From: Gammaproteobacteria bacterium | Lineage (GTDB): Bacteria > Pseudomonadota > Gammaproteobacteria > Steroidobacterales > Rariloculaceae | DNA length: 64,000 bases | Direction of reading: 5' to 3' | Assembly: GCA_022819855.1 (NCBI GenBank) | Contig: JAJEGN010000014.1 | Span: 286,753-350,752 of the forward strand | Part shown: positions 1-8,634 of the stretch, piece by piece | How the letters are laid out: each line of letters opens with the position of its first letter | How positions within the stretch are numbered: the first letter of the stretch is position 1 | The notes under the pieces: generated by a model | Told to the model about the DNA's origin: nothing | Database searches by the model: none | Seen by the model: only the letters and a program-made list of their open reading frames with translations | Made by a program: the position numbers and the translations under genes

Positions 1-83
1 TTCCGTTCGTGCTGATCACGCTCGCGATCACGATTCTCCTGATGGCCTTCCCCGGGCTCAGCCTCTGGCTGCTGGGCTTGTGA
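1..83 (+). CDS. C-terminal end of a membrane protein (partial, possibly TRAP large permease)
   Basis: Only the last 26 codons are present; the frame begins at base 3 and ends with TGA at 81-83. The peptide is almost entirely hydrophobic (PFVLITLAIT, then LMAFPGLSLWLLGL) and is clearly the last transmembrane helix of an integral membrane protein. A helix with an FP motif just before the stop is typical of DctM-type TRAP permeases, but this fragment cannot prove it. Confidence 0.5.
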   Translation, partial: PFVLITLAITILLMAFPGLSLWLLGL

Positions 84-153
84 CGACCCTCGGCGTAACC
101 CTTGCGACGGCCATCGTGAAAGCAGGACATCCGCACGAACAGCGGGAGGCACA

Positions 154-1227
154 ATGAACAACAGGCACACAATCGAACTCAGCGGGGCGCTCAACCGCGT
201 TGTCCGCGGACTGGCCGCGTTCCTGGCCCTCGCAGGGCTGACGGGGACGGTATCCGCGCAGGAACTCGATGGCACCCTGATCTCGGCCAACCGCATCGGC
301 GGCAGCGTGTCGTTCTTCGACCTGACGACGGGTCTCGAGATGGCGAGGCTGCCGATCGGGCCGGTCATTCCGCACGAGATCGCCGTTTCGCCCGACGGGC
401 GCTGGGCCCTGACCGGCGAGTACGGCCCCGGCGACAATCGCGGCAGCCGTCTCGTCGTGATCGACGTCGAGAATGCGCGGATCACCGGCCGCATCGATCT
501 GGGTCCGGGTTCCCGCCCGCACAGCATGATGTTCCTGCCCGACAACCGCCGCGCCGTCGCGACGCTCGAGGATTCCGACCGGCTCGCGCTCGTCGACACC
601 GTCGACCTCGAGGTGCTCGACACCTGGCCGACGGGGGGACGTGAAGGCCACATGGTCAGGCTCAGCCCCGACGGTACGCAGGCGTACGTGACGAGCCGCG
701 GCGCCGAAGGCACGCTGTCGGTCATCTCGCTCGAGGACGATTCCGATCCGGTCGTGATCCGGACGGACATGGGCGCCGAAGGCCTCGCCGTGACGCCCGA
801 CGGCAGCGAGGTCTGGGTCGTCAACCGCGCGGTCGGGACGATTTCGGTCGTCGACACGGAGACCTTGAGTATCGTCGACACGCTCGATACCCAGCCCGGC
901 GCGGGACGAGCCGAAATTTCGGCGGGCGGCAAGGCGCTCGTGCCGAACGGCACCGGCGCGCAGGCGGCCATGAGGTACCTGACGCTCTACGACATTGAGG
1001 ACCGGAGCGTCATCGGTGAACTCGCGACGAATGACGGGCGCCCCGGCACGGGCTCGTTCGGCATCCATATCGTCGGCGAGACGGCCTTCGTCGCCGACCG
1101 CGGCGAGCGGTCGATCTCGATCTACGACCTCGACAACTTTCCCTCCGCGCAGGCGCTCGCAAGCGATTTGCCGGACCCCGACGGCCTCGGTTACTCGCCG
1201 CTCAGGCTTGCCGTCTTCGGGAGATAG
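154..1227 (+). CDS. Secreted YVTN-family beta-propeller protein
   Basis: 357 residues with an N-terminal signal peptide ending near residue 36 (VSAQ). The rest is a series of blades of the YVTN/YncE type, with repeated elements such as VSPDGRWAL, LSPDGTQAYV, VTPDGSEVWV and SVVDTETLSIVDT. Such periplasmic seven-bladed propellers act as binding scaffolds or quinoprotein-like sensors; no catalytic residues can be assigned. It ends two bases before the DUF4212 gene, so it probably forms an operon with the symporter pair downstream. The substrate is unknown. Confidence 0.8.
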   Translation: MNNRHTIELSGALNRVVRGLAAFLALAGLTGTVSAQELDGTLISANRIGGSVSFFDLTTGLEMARLPIGPVIPHEIAVSPDGRWALTGEYGPGDNRGSRLVVIDVENARITGRIDLGPGSRPHSMMFLPDNRRAVATLEDSDRLALVDTVDLEVLDTWPTGGREGHMVRLSPDGTQAYVTSRGAEGTLSVISLEDDSDPVVIRTDMGAEGLAVTPDGSEVWVVNRAVGTISVVDTETLSIVDTLDTQPGAGRAEISAGGKALVPNGTGAQAAMRYLTLYDIEDRSVIGELATNDGRPGTGSFGIHIVGETAFVADRGERSISIYDLDNFPSAQALASDLPDPDGLGYSPLRLAVFGR

Positions 1228-1229
1228 CC

Positions 1230-1571
1230 TTGCAGGCAACAGGCCCCGACCTCCACGACCCGCGGGTTCACGCGGCGCTCGATCGCTACTGGCGCAGCAA
1301 TCTGCGCATCATGGCGACGCTGCTCGTGATCTGGGCGGCGGTCTCGCTCGGCTGCGGCGTGTTGATCGCCGACTGGCTCAACCAGTTCCGCCTGCCGTTC
1401 ACCGGTTTCCCGCTCGGTTTCTGGTTCGCGCAGCAGGGCGCCATCGTCGTCTTCGTGCTCTGCATACTCACCTACTGCGTGGCCATGAACCGGCTCGACC
1501 GGCGCCATCACGAGGAACTGGAGGCGATCGCAGCGGACGCCGGCAGTCAGGCGGGGGAGGAGGGCGCCTGA
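1230..1571 (+). CDS. DUF4212 small subunit of a sodium:solute symporter
   Basis: 113 residues with two hydrophobic segments (about residues 28-50 and 66-90) separated by an LPFTGFPLGFWFAQQG loop. This is the classic DUF4212 arrangement found directly before VC_2705-type sodium/organic-acid symporters. A TTG two bases after the previous stop is used because the first in-frame ATG lies inside the first helix. The stop overlaps the next ATG as TGATG. The protein is expected to be an accessory membrane subunit of the large permease. Confidence 0.85.
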   Translation: MQATGPDLHDPRVHAALDRYWRSNLRIMATLLVIWAAVSLGCGVLIADWLNQFRLPFTGFPLGFWFAQQGAIVVFVLCILTYCVAMNRLDRRHHEELEAIAADAGSQAGEEGA

Positions 1572-1648
1572 TGGCTGCGCGCGCCAGGGCGGCAGCGAAG
1601 GCTGGCCGAACGGCAACGCTCGCCTGGTTCGCGGAGGAGGGCGCCTGA
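1571..1648 (+). CDS. 25-codon coupled mini-ORF created by a start-region duplication
   Basis: A 25-residue Ala/Arg-rich frame (MAARARAAAKAGR...) starts in the TGATG that ends DUF4212 and itself ends in a second TGATG that starts the symporter. The 19-bp sequence covering the ribosome binding site, stop and start is identical at 1556-1574 and 1633-1651. Both DUF4212 and the mini-ORF therefore end in EEGA. It is more likely a duplication by-product that keeps translational coupling than a functional peptide. Confidence 0.35.
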   Translation: MAARARAAAKAGRTATLAWFAEEGA

Positions 1649-3501
1649 TGGAAACGCGCGAGTGGACGCTGCTCTTCGTCGCGCTGACCTTCGGCCTGTA
1701 TCTCACGATCGCGTGGCTCTCGCGCGTTCGCGACACGGGCGGCTTCTACGTCGCCGGGCGCGGCGTGCCGGCCATGGCCAACGGCATGGCGACGGCTTCG
1801 GACTGGATGAGCGCGGCGTCCTTCATCTCGATGGCCGGGCTCATCTCCTTCATGGGCTTTGCGGGCGGCGTCTATCTCATGGGCTGGACGGGCGGTTACG
1901 TGCTGCTCGCGCTGCTGCTCGCCCCGTATCTGAGAAAGTTCGGCTATTTCACGGTTCCGGATTTCGTCGGCGACCGCTTCGACTCGAACACCGCGCGCGT
2001 CGTCGCGGTGCTCTGCGCGCTCTTCATCAGCACCGTTTACGTCGCGGGCCAGATGCGTGGCGTCGGCGTCGTCTTCAGCCGCTTCCTCGAGGTCGACATC
2101 AACACGGGCGTCTTCTTCGGCATGGCGATCGTGTTCTTCTACGCGACGCTCGGCGGCATGAAGGGCATCACCTGGACGCAGGTCGCGCAGTACTGGGTGC
2201 TGATCACGGCGTTTCTGACGGCGGCGATCGCGATCGGGATCAAGCTGACCGGCGTGCCCGTGCCGTCGTTGGCGATGGGCGCGGAGCTCGTACCGGAGCA
2301 GTCGGGCGGACAGGCCGCGTTCCTGCTCGAGCGGCTCGACCAGATCAGCGTCGATCTCGGCTTCTCGCGCTACACGGAGGCCTTCGTCGGCAGTTGGGAC
2401 AAGGTCAACGTCTTCTGCGTGACGCTCGCGCTGATGTGCGGCACGGCCGGCCTCCCGCACGTGCTCGTGCGCTTCTACACCGTGCCGAGCGTGCGCGCCG
2501 CGCGCTGGAGCGCGATGTGGGCGCTGTTCTTCATCGCGCTGCTGTATCTGACCGCGCCCGCAACGGCCGCGTTCGCGCGCTACTTTATGATCGAGAGCCT
2601 GAACGGAGCGACTGCCGAAACCCTGCCCGAGTGGTACCGCAACTGGGAGCAGACGGGGCTCATCAACTGGTTCGACGACGGCGACGGGCAGGTCCTCTAT
2701 TCGGCCGGCGCCGACAACGAGATCTACCGCAACGGCTCGGTCGGGGCCGCGGAGATGGTGCAGATCGAACTCGCGCACCAGCGATGGCTCGACACGGGCG
2801 GCGCCGAGGGCGCCGACGCGCGCGCTGAACTCAGTGCGCGGGGTCTCGCCGGACCCGACCAGGACATCATCGTGCTCGCGACGCCCGAGATGGCGGAACT
2901 CGCGTCCTGGATCATCGCGCTGATCGCGGCGGGCGGCCTCGCCGCCGCGCTGTCGACGGCGAGCGGCTTGCTGCTCGTCATGTCGTCGGCGATCTCACAC
3001 GATCTCTATTACCGGATCTTCAGGCCGACGGCGACCGAGGCGCAGCGGCTGCTCGTCGGCCGTTCGGTCATCGCCGTCGCCGTCGTCATCGCGGGACTCT
3101 TCGGGATCTACCCGCCGGGCTTCGTGAGCCAGGTCGTCGCGTTCGCGTTCGGCCTCGCGGCCGCGAGCCTCTTCCCTGTGCTGATCCTCGGCATCTTCTC
3201 CAAACGGGTCGGTACGATCCCGGCGATCGCCGGCATGGTCGTCGGCATCGGTTTCACGGCGTCGTACATCGTGTCGTCGGTCTATTTCGGCATGGCGCCG
3301 TGGACCTTCGGCATCCTCGAGAACGGCCTCAATCCGCAGGGCATCGGCGTCATCGGGATGCTGCTCAATTTCGGCGTGACGCTGTCGCTGACGCCGGTCT
3401 TCCCGCCGCCGAGCGAAGCCTCGCAGGACATGGTCGACCAGGTTCGCGAGCCTGAAGGCGTCGGTCCGGCCGCGCAGATCGAGCAGGCGATCGATCACTG
3501 A
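1648..3501 (+). CDS. VC_2705-type sodium:solute symporter, large subunit (ActP-like)
   Basis: 617 residues of the solute:sodium symporter family. Early motifs FYVAGRGVPAMANGMATASDW and SAASFISMAGL belong to the acetate/organic-acid branch. About a dozen hydrophobic helices are interrupted by a long soluble loop near residues 315-405, a hallmark of the VC_2705 subfamily that pairs with DUF4212. It probably imports a short carboxylate with sodium across the inner membrane. The start is fixed by the TGATG overlap and the GGAGG ten bases upstream. The substrate is inferred from family only. Confidence 0.88.
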   Translation: METREWTLLFVALTFGLYLTIAWLSRVRDTGGFYVAGRGVPAMANGMATASDWMSAASFISMAGLISFMGFAGGVYLMGWTGGYVLLALLLAPYLRKFGYFTVPDFVGDRFDSNTARVVAVLCALFISTVYVAGQMRGVGVVFSRFLEVDINTGVFFGMAIVFFYATLGGMKGITWTQVAQYWVLITAFLTAAIAIGIKLTGVPVPSLAMGAELVPEQSGGQAAFLLERLDQISVDLGFSRYTEAFVGSWDKVNVFCVTLALMCGTAGLPHVLVRFYTVPSVRAARWSAMWALFFIALLYLTAPATAAFARYFMIESLNGATAETLPEWYRNWEQTGLINWFDDGDGQVLYSAGADNEIYRNGSVGAAEMVQIELAHQRWLDTGGAEGADARAELSARGLAGPDQDIIVLATPEMAELASWIIALIAAGGLAAALSTASGLLLVMSSAISHDLYYRIFRPTATEAQRLLVGRSVIAVAVVIAGLFGIYPPGFVSQVVAFAFGLAAASLFPVLILGIFSKRVGTIPAIAGMVVGIGFTASYIVSSVYFGMAPWTFGILENGLNPQGIGVIGMLLNFGVTLSLTPVFPPPSEASQDMVDQVREPEGVGPAAQIEQAIDH

Positions 3502-3600
3502 ACCTGGTCGCAAAGGCCCGGGCGAGGGTTGCGCACTCGAGCAGGCGCCTGCGCGTAGTAATCCAGTGCGATCAACGCGGCGCTTGATGCGATGTTCGCG

Positions 3601-4992
3601 CTATCCCGGCAGCACCCGGTTCGGGTTGAGTATCCCCTTCGGATCGAGCGCGGCCTTAAGGAGCCGCATGAGTTCGATCTCTTCCGCCGTTCGCGATTCG
3701 TGCAGGTAGCCGCGCTTGAGCGTGCCGATGCCGTGCTCGGCCGCCACCGAGCCGTCGTGCGCACCGGTCGCCGCATAGACGATGTCGCAAAGCGCCGGCA
3801 TGTCGGCCTCGCGTCCGGTCGTCACGGCGAGGTGCAGATTGTTGTCGCCGATGTGGCCGAAGACGTGGTTCTGCACCGCGTCGAAGCCCGCGGTGAATTC
3901 GCGGTCGACCTGAGCGAGAAACGACGGCATCCGGGCAATCGGCATGCTCACGTCGAAGGCGAGCATGGGTTGCAGCAGGGGCGTGATGTCGCCGATGCCG
4001 TCGCGGATTGCCCAGAACGATTCGCGCTCGCGCTCCGAGTGGGCAATCGCCGCATCGACGATGATGCCCTCGTCGAGCGCGAACTCGAGCGCTGCTTCGA
4101 CGCGCTCGCGGTCTGCGGCCTCGTCGGAGCCTTCCGTCTCGATCAGGACGTACATCGGATGGCGATCGGCGAACGGCGAGCGGACGGTCTCGACGTTATC
4201 GACGACTGAGTGCAGATACGACTCCCACATCGCCTCGAACGCGCTCAGCGAACCGCCGAGGCGCGTCTGCAGCGCCTGCAGCAGCGCTACCGCTTCGGGG
4301 AAGCCTTCGAGCGCGCAGAGCGCCGCGGTCTTGCTCGGCAGTTGCGGCCAGAGCCTGAGCACGGCGCGCGTGACGATGCCGAGCGTGCCTTCGGTGCCGA
4401 TGAAGAGTTGCTTGAGATCGTAGCCCGCGTTGTTCTTGAGCATGCGGTTCATGGAGCTTACGACCGTGCCGTCGGCGAGCACGGCCTCGAGCCCGAGCAC
4501 GAGGTTGCGCATCATGCCGAAGCGGATGACCTGGTTGCCGCCCGCGTTCGTCGCGATGTTGCCGCCGATCGTGCAGGAGCCGCGTGCGCCGAGGTCGAGC
4601 GGAAACAGGAAGCCGGCCGCCGCAGCGGCTTCCTGCAATGTCTGCAGCGGAGTCGCGGCGAGCACCGTGGCCGTCATCGAGTCCGTGTCGATCTCCTCGA
4701 TCCCCGACATTCGTTCCATCGAGATCGCGATCTCGCCGGGTTGCGGGGTCGCGCCGCCGGCGAGCCCCGTCATGCCGCCCTGCACGACGACGCCTTGTCC
4801 TGCTGCGTGGCAGCATTTCATGACGGCGGAGAGTTCCTCGGTCGAACCTGGCCGGACGACGGCGGCCGGCGCGCAGGCGTGTTCGCCGCTGAAGTCGACG
4901 TGATGCTTTTCGCCGATCCCGTCGCCGGTGAGCACGCCCCCGGGGCCGAGGGCCTGTTCGAGTTCGGTGAGGATTGCTGGCGTGGTGCTCAT
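3601..4992 (-). CDS. FAD-linked oxidase, D-lactate/D-2-hydroxyglutarate dehydrogenase type
   Basis: 463 residues. The N-terminal PCMH-type FAD domain contains VQGGMTGLAGGA, TIGGNIATNAGGNQ and GTEGTLGI; the C-terminal FAD-oxidase domain contains FGHIGDNNLH and AEHGIGTLKRG, whose histidines form the usual metal and substrate site. This is the GlcD/Dld/D2HGDH family, which oxidises D-2-hydroxy acids to 2-oxo acids in the cytoplasm. It is transcribed away from the glutathione transferase gene, with 290 bases between them. The motifs do not decide between lactate, glycolate and 2-hydroxyglutarate. Confidence 0.88.
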   Translation of the reverse strand: MSTTPAILTELEQALGPGGVLTGDGIGEKHHVDFSGEHACAPAAVVRPGSTEELSAVMKCCHAAGQGVVVQGGMTGLAGGATPQPGEIAISMERMSGIEEIDTDSMTATVLAATPLQTLQEAAAAAGFLFPLDLGARGSCTIGGNIATNAGGNQVIRFGMMRNLVLGLEAVLADGTVVSSMNRMLKNNAGYDLKQLFIGTEGTLGIVTRAVLRLWPQLPSKTAALCALEGFPEAVALLQALQTRLGGSLSAFEAMWESYLHSVVDNVETVRSPFADRHPMYVLIETEGSDEAADRERVEAALEFALDEGIIVDAAIAHSERERESFWAIRDGIGDITPLLQPMLAFDVSMPIARMPSFLAQVDREFTAGFDAVQNHVFGHIGDNNLHLAVTTGREADMPALCDIVYAATGAHDGSVAAEHGIGTLKRGYLHESRTAEEIELMRLLKAALDPKGILNPNRVLPG

Positions 4993-5161
4993 GCGCGTGG
5001 CTGAGTCGCTGATTCCGCGGAGCGCCGATTGTCGATGCTCGCACTACGCCGAGTCCAGCACGCTTCCCCAGCCCCGTCTGGCAGCGTCTGCCGCGCTGCT
5101 GCCCCTGCGCCGTTGCCCGGCTTCGGTGTGCGCCCACCCCGCGCACGCAAGTGGAGTGCTG

Positions 5162-5189
5162 CCGGCGCCGAATTCCCCCTCGGCGCCGG
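5162..5189. other. Perfect 10-bp inverted repeat in a divergent intergenic region
   Basis: CCGGCGCCGA and TCGGCGCCGG flank an 8-base loop, about 95 bases before the glutathione transferase start, inside the 290-base gap between divergent genes. It could be an operator or a hairpin in the 5' leader. No T-tract follows, so it is not an obvious terminator. I see nothing else in this gap. Confidence 0.4.
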
Positions 5190-5282
5190 TGTCCACCGGC
5201 AGCCGCGCGCAACCGTTGCGACCGTATCCGCTACCATGCGCAGCTTCGCGAAGCTGTCAGCACGAAGGAAGCGGCTCGAACG

Positions 5283-5945
5283 ATGATCGATCTTTATACC
5301 TGGCCGACGCCGAACGGACGCAAGGCGTCGATCATGCTCGAGGAAGTCGGACTGCCTTACCGGGCGACGCCCGTCAACATCGGCAAGGACGAACAGTACG
5401 AGCCCGAGTTCCTCAGGATCAGTCCGAACAACAAGATCCCCGCGATCGTCGACCACGACACGGGCATCTCGCTCATGGAGTCGGGCGCGATCCTGCTGTA
5501 CCTGGCCGAGAAGACCGGAACGCTCATGCCGACGTCGAGTCCGGCGAAGTGGAAGGTCATGGAATGGCTCATGATGCAGATGGGCGGCGTCGGCCCGATG
5601 TTGGGCCAGACGCATCACTTCAACCATTTCAATCCGGACAAGTCCGAATACGCGCGCCAGCGTTATCTGAAGGAGGCGGCCCGGCTCTACGGCGTGCTCG
5701 ACCGGCGGCTCGCCGAGTCGGAATTCCTCGCCGGCGACTACTCGATCGCCGACATCGCGACCTGGCCCTGGGTCTCGCGCTACGAATGGCAGGGTATCGA
5801 CTGGGCGGACTATCCGAACCTCAAGCGCTGGTACCTGGCCATCGCCGTGCGGCCGGCGGTCCAACGCGGCTACGACGTGCCACACCACGTCAATCCGATT
5901 CCGACGCCCGACGACGACCAGCCTGCTGCCCGACAACGAGCCTGA
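5283..5945 (+). CDS. Glutathione S-transferase, YfcG/Nu-like
   Basis: 220 residues. The thioredoxin-fold N-terminal domain carries YTWPTPNGRKASIMLEE and the cis-Pro and Ser elements NNKIPAIVD and LMESGAILLYLAEK. The all-alpha C-terminal domain contains GDYSIADIATWPWVSRY. The Thr-x-x-Asn arrangement near the N-terminus matches YfcG-type disulfide-bond oxidoreductases. The ATG at 5283 gives the normal family length; a longer in-frame extension upstream is Arg-rich and unlike the family. The last 13 residues (TPDDDQPAARQRA) are encoded by the first copy of a 41-bp tandem repeat that also contains the stop codon. Confidence 0.87.
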   Translation: MIDLYTWPTPNGRKASIMLEEVGLPYRATPVNIGKDEQYEPEFLRISPNNKIPAIVDHDTGISLMESGAILLYLAEKTGTLMPTSSPAKWKVMEWLMMQMGGVGPMLGQTHHFNHFNPDKSEYARQRYLKEAARLYGVLDRRLAESEFLAGDYSIADIATWPWVSRYEWQGIDWADYPNLKRWYLAIAVRPAVQRGYDVPHHVNPIPTPDDDQPAARQRA

Positions 5946-5987
5946 TGCCCGACGACGACCAGCCTGCTGCCCGACAACGAGCCTGAT
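5906..5987. repeat. Two tandem 41-bp repeats spanning the GST stop codon
   Basis: The unit starting GCCCGACGACGACCAGCC occurs at 5906-5946 and, essentially identically, at 5947-5987. A decayed third start (GCTCGACGACCGGCC) follows. The TGA of the upstream gene (5943-5945) lies inside the first unit, so the gene end has been duplicated into the intergenic space. Confidence 0.9.
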
Positions 5988-6053
5988 GCTCGACGACCGG
6001 CCTGTTGACCGGTCATGCCTGCCGTCCTGACCGTTCCGACGGCAAGGGTGGGA

Positions 6054-6989
6054 TCAGGCTGCTCCGTGCCGCGCTGAACCGTCGTTGAATTCGAGCGCTA
6101 CCTCGCGAAGCGCGCGAATGTGGTCCGGACCCGCGCCGCAGCAGCCGCCGAGCACGCGTGCGTCGGCGTCGACCCAGCGGACGGCGAGTTCCGCGAGCCC
6201 CGAGGGCGAAAGGACGGGTGGCGTCCGGCCCCCGTCGGGCGTGTCCGTGTCGAGCACCGGGTAGGCGCCGGTGGGTCCGTCCCACTGCGATCGGATCGCG
6301 GCGAGCGCAGGCGCCACGGCTTCCGGCGGTGTGTGCATCACGGTGACGACCGCGGGCTCGAAGGCAAGCAGCGTCCGCAGCGTCACATCGATCGGAATTT
6401 CCGGATAGTCGAAGCCGACAAGGGACGATCCTTCTGCGCCGAGGCGGCAGCTCAACCCCAGCCACAAGGGCAGGCCGACGTCAGCGGCCGCCTCGCAAGC
6501 CCGGATCGCATGCTCGTCGTCCTGCATCATTTCGAGCACGAGCAGATCGACGCCGAGTTCGGCAAGCAGTTCGGCGATCTCGCGATAGTCGCGTGCCTCG
6601 GTGTCCGGATCGGGATAGGCGCCGAGATCGAGGCCCGGCGGCACGCAGGAGATCGACCCCGCGACGGCGACGTCCGCGCCCGTGGCGTCGCGGGCCGCGA
6701 ACGCCGCCCGGACCGCGCGTTCGTTGATGGAGCGGAACTCGCTGCCCCGTCCGGCGGACTCGAGTACAAAGCGCGTCGTGCCGAAGGTGTTCGCCGTGAT
6801 CATCTCGGCGCCGGCAAGGATGAAGTCCGCGTGGATGTCTCGGAGAAGCTCGGCATGCGCGGCGGCTGCCAGACCGCTCCACGCCGTCTCGTTCAGGCGG
6901 AATCCGCGCTTTACGAGTTCGCTGCCCATGCCGCCGTCGATCACGACGACGCGGCCTTCGGCCAGCCTCTCCTGCCACGACGCGATCAT
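6054..6989 (-). CDS. Homocysteine S-methyltransferase family protein
   Basis: 311 residues forming a Pcf (betaine-homocysteine methyltransferase) barrel. VIDGGMGSELVKRG is near the N-terminus, ITANTFGTT in the middle, and the zinc ligands are GLSCRLG and the adjacent cysteines of LGGCCGAGPDHI. It probably transfers a methyl group from S-methylmethionine or a similar donor to homocysteine. The ATG at 6989 places the conserved DGGMGSE near residue 17 as usual; the frame upstream is unlike the family. It converges on the GST gene and lies just downstream of a VapBC module on the same strand. Confidence 0.85.
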   Translation of the reverse strand: MIASWQERLAEGRVVVIDGGMGSELVKRGFRLNETAWSGLAAAAHAELLRDIHADFILAGAEMITANTFGTTRFVLESAGRGSEFRSINERAVRAAFAARDATGADVAVAGSISCVPPGLDLGAYPDPDTEARDYREIAELLAELGVDLLVLEMMQDDEHAIRACEAAADVGLPLWLGLSCRLGAEGSSLVGFDYPEIPIDVTLRTLLAFEPAVVTVMHTPPEAVAPALAAIRSQWDGPTGAYPVLDTDTPDGGRTPPVLSPSGLAELAVRWVDADARVLGGCCGAGPDHIRALREVALEFNDGSARHGAA

Positions 6990-7021
6990 GTGGCCGAGCG
7001 TAACGCAACAGCCGCAGTTTC

Positions 7022-7429
7022 CTATAGCGGGGCGGCCGTCAAGATGAGCGCGCCGGCTCGGGTAACGTCCTGGAAATGGGCATCGAAGGTGAGCACGATC
7101 GCTCCCGCGCGCACCGCGGCAGCCGCGACCCAAAGGTCGTTGGTTGGCAGCGGGCGACCGCGCGCACGCAGATCGGTGAATATTTCACCGTAGATTCGTG
7201 CGACGCTTGCGTCCAGCGGCAAGACCTCCACGACAGGGTGCGCAAGAAACTCCGCGAGTTCAGCTTCGTTTTCATCGGCTCGTGTCCCCGAGAGAAAGCC
7301 TGCCCACAACTCGCCGAGAACGACGCTCGGCACTCCTATCCACTCGGCGCGGTCGATGTGTGCGACGACCTGGGCTTCGCCACGGCGGAAATGACTGTAA
7401 GCAGATGTATCCAGGCAAAGCCGGCTCAT
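7022..7429 (-). CDS. PIN-domain ribonuclease toxin (VapC-like)
   Basis: 135 residues with the four acidic PIN positions visible: Asp in CLDTSAY, Glu in VLGELWAGF, Asp in TNDLWVAAAAV and Asp in TFDAHF. VapC toxins are magnesium-dependent RNases that cut tRNA or rRNA when the antitoxin is lost. The start overlaps the antitoxin stop by four bases (ATGA), the standard operon structure. The module looks intact. Confidence 0.85.
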   Translation of the reverse strand: MSRLCLDTSAYSHFRRGEAQVVAHIDRAEWIGVPSVVLGELWAGFLSGTRADENEAELAEFLAHPVVEVLPLDASVARIYGEIFTDLRARGRPLPTNDLWVAAAAVRAGAIVLTFDAHFQDVTRAGALILTAAPL

Positions 7430-7674
7430 CGCCAGAGCTCGGAGTCAACCTCGCCGAACGGAGCCACACTCTCCTCGAACTGCCTGAACCGGTCCTCGCT
7501 CCATGTGCCGGCCAGACCACCCAGGCCGTTGCTGCGGATGTTGCCGCTGACGCCCAGCGACTCCTCGATCAGTGCCAGCACTGTCCGGTTGAGAGACAGT
7601 CCCCGCCGGCGTTTTTCTTCCTTGAGAGCGGCAGCAAGTTCCGCGGACACGTTGCGAATGGTCATTGTGCTCAT
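7426..7674 (-). CDS. Ribbon-helix-helix antitoxin of the VapBC module (FitA-like)
   Basis: 82 residues beginning MSTMTIRNVSAELA, with the N-terminal ribbon and helices of the FitA/VapB class (LKEEKRRRGLSLNRTVLALIEESLG) and an acidic C-terminal tail that would wrap the toxin. The start at 7674 is chosen because GGAG lies seven bases upstream; a longer frame to 7725 would begin inside the likely operator. It should neutralise the downstream PIN toxin and repress its own promoter. Confidence 0.8.
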   Translation of the reverse strand: MSTMTIRNVSAELAAALKEEKRRRGLSLNRTVLALIEESLGVSGNIRSNGLGGLAGTWSEDRFRQFEESVAPFGEVDSELWR

Positions 7675-7709
7675 GCGTTCTCCAGAATGCATGCATTGAA
7701 AGACATCAA

Positions 7710-7725
7710 ATGATAGCACTATCAT
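7710..7725 (-). promoter_or_regulatory. Likely operator of the VapBC module
   Basis: The perfect inverted repeat ATGATAG-CA-CTATCAT lies 36 bases upstream of the antitoxin start. A short AT-rich palindrome in GC-rich surroundings is the expected binding site for a ribbon-helix-helix antitoxin dimer. Autoregulation is inferred. Confidence 0.6.
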
Positions 7726-7952
7726 GCTGTCATCGTAGCCGCGGCGATCGCGTATGAGCTGCGACTGCCCGACGTTGTTTTCACTGGTTCGCGGCGGCGC
7801 GCGTCCGGCGTCAGGTTGACATGGGTTTTGTTGCTATGCTCGCATCGCAGCCGCGGCCGGCAACGAAGACCATGCCTCGGGGAGATGGAGAAGGCGAACA
7901 GCAATCCGCCGATGGCCGTGACACAGAACCACAGCAACGCGAGGGCGACGGT

Positions 7953-8111
7953 ATGGATCTCGATCAGGAGCAGCCGGGCAAAGGGTCGCTGGCCGAAAAG
8001 GCAGAGCCCTGGGAGTCGTGGGAGACCGCGCTTGTCTGGTGGAGCATCGGTGTGGGGCTCGCGGGGCTCATCGTCCTCGGCTGGCTCGTCGACAGGTTCA
8101 TTCTGACCTGA
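7953..8111 (+). CDS. Small single-pass membrane protein
   Basis: 52 residues: a charged N-terminus (MDLDQEQPGKG), then one transmembrane helix (VWWSIGVGLAGLIVLGWLV) ending in DRFILT. GAGGG precedes the ATG; the same frame opens further upstream, but that part is low-complexity. It lies just before an unrecognised gene and a YeiH-like transporter on the same strand, so it may be an accessory subunit. I do not recognise a family. Confidence 0.5.
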   Translation: MDLDQEQPGKGSLAEKAEPWESWETALVWWSIGVGLAGLIVLGWLVDRFILT

Positions 8112-8219
8112 TCCGGACGGCATCCGGTGGGCAGGTACGTCATGGCGGCGGTTCGCGAGTATCTGGCAGGGCCCCGGGCGCGGCGTACGCGACGCAATGA
8201 CAGCAGTAGCGTCAAGGCA

Positions 8220-8582
8220 ATGGACTGCGAGTCGCGTTACCCCCGCGAGTTCGTGCTGAGCTTCGAGGGCGGCCGCTGGCTCGCCGCGTCGGGCGGAGTC
8301 GCTGTCGACGGCAAGGATCTGCCTGAACTCGAAGCATCGCTCGCGCGCGCCTTCCGCTCGATCCCCGCGCTTGCCGCGCGCCTGCCGGCGCGAGTGCGAC
8401 TGCGGTTCGACTACGACTCGCTGCCGCGCTGGATGCGCCAGTACCAGGCGCACTACTTCAACTACTCGCTGGACATCGACGCCGTGACTGCTCCAGAGGA
8501 TTGCGGCGCCGGCAGGGGCGGAACAGCCCAGCGGATCCGCGGAACCATCAGTGCCGAGGCTTCGCCGGAGGGTCGCCGATGA
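8220..8582 (+). CDS. Hypothetical cytoplasmic protein before a YeiH-like transporter
   Basis: 120 residues; family not recognised. The conserved-looking core contains YPREFVLSFEGGRWLAASGG and LRFDYDSLPRWMRQYQAHYF, an aromatic-rich alpha/beta pattern without signal peptide or membrane helix. AAGG precedes the ATG at 8220; the same frame has an earlier possible start at 8127. It lies between a small membrane protein and the transporter gene, with tight spacing that suggests one transcription unit. Confidence 0.55.
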   Translation: MDCESRYPREFVLSFEGGRWLAASGGVAVDGKDLPELEASLARAFRSIPALAARLPARVRLRFDYDSLPRWMRQYQAHYFNYSLDIDAVTAPEDCGAGRGGTAQRIRGTISAEASPEGRR

Positions 8583-8634
8583 CGACAGCGAACAGGTGGC
8601 GGCCGAGCGGCATGGCTTCGCCGGGAAACCGCCC

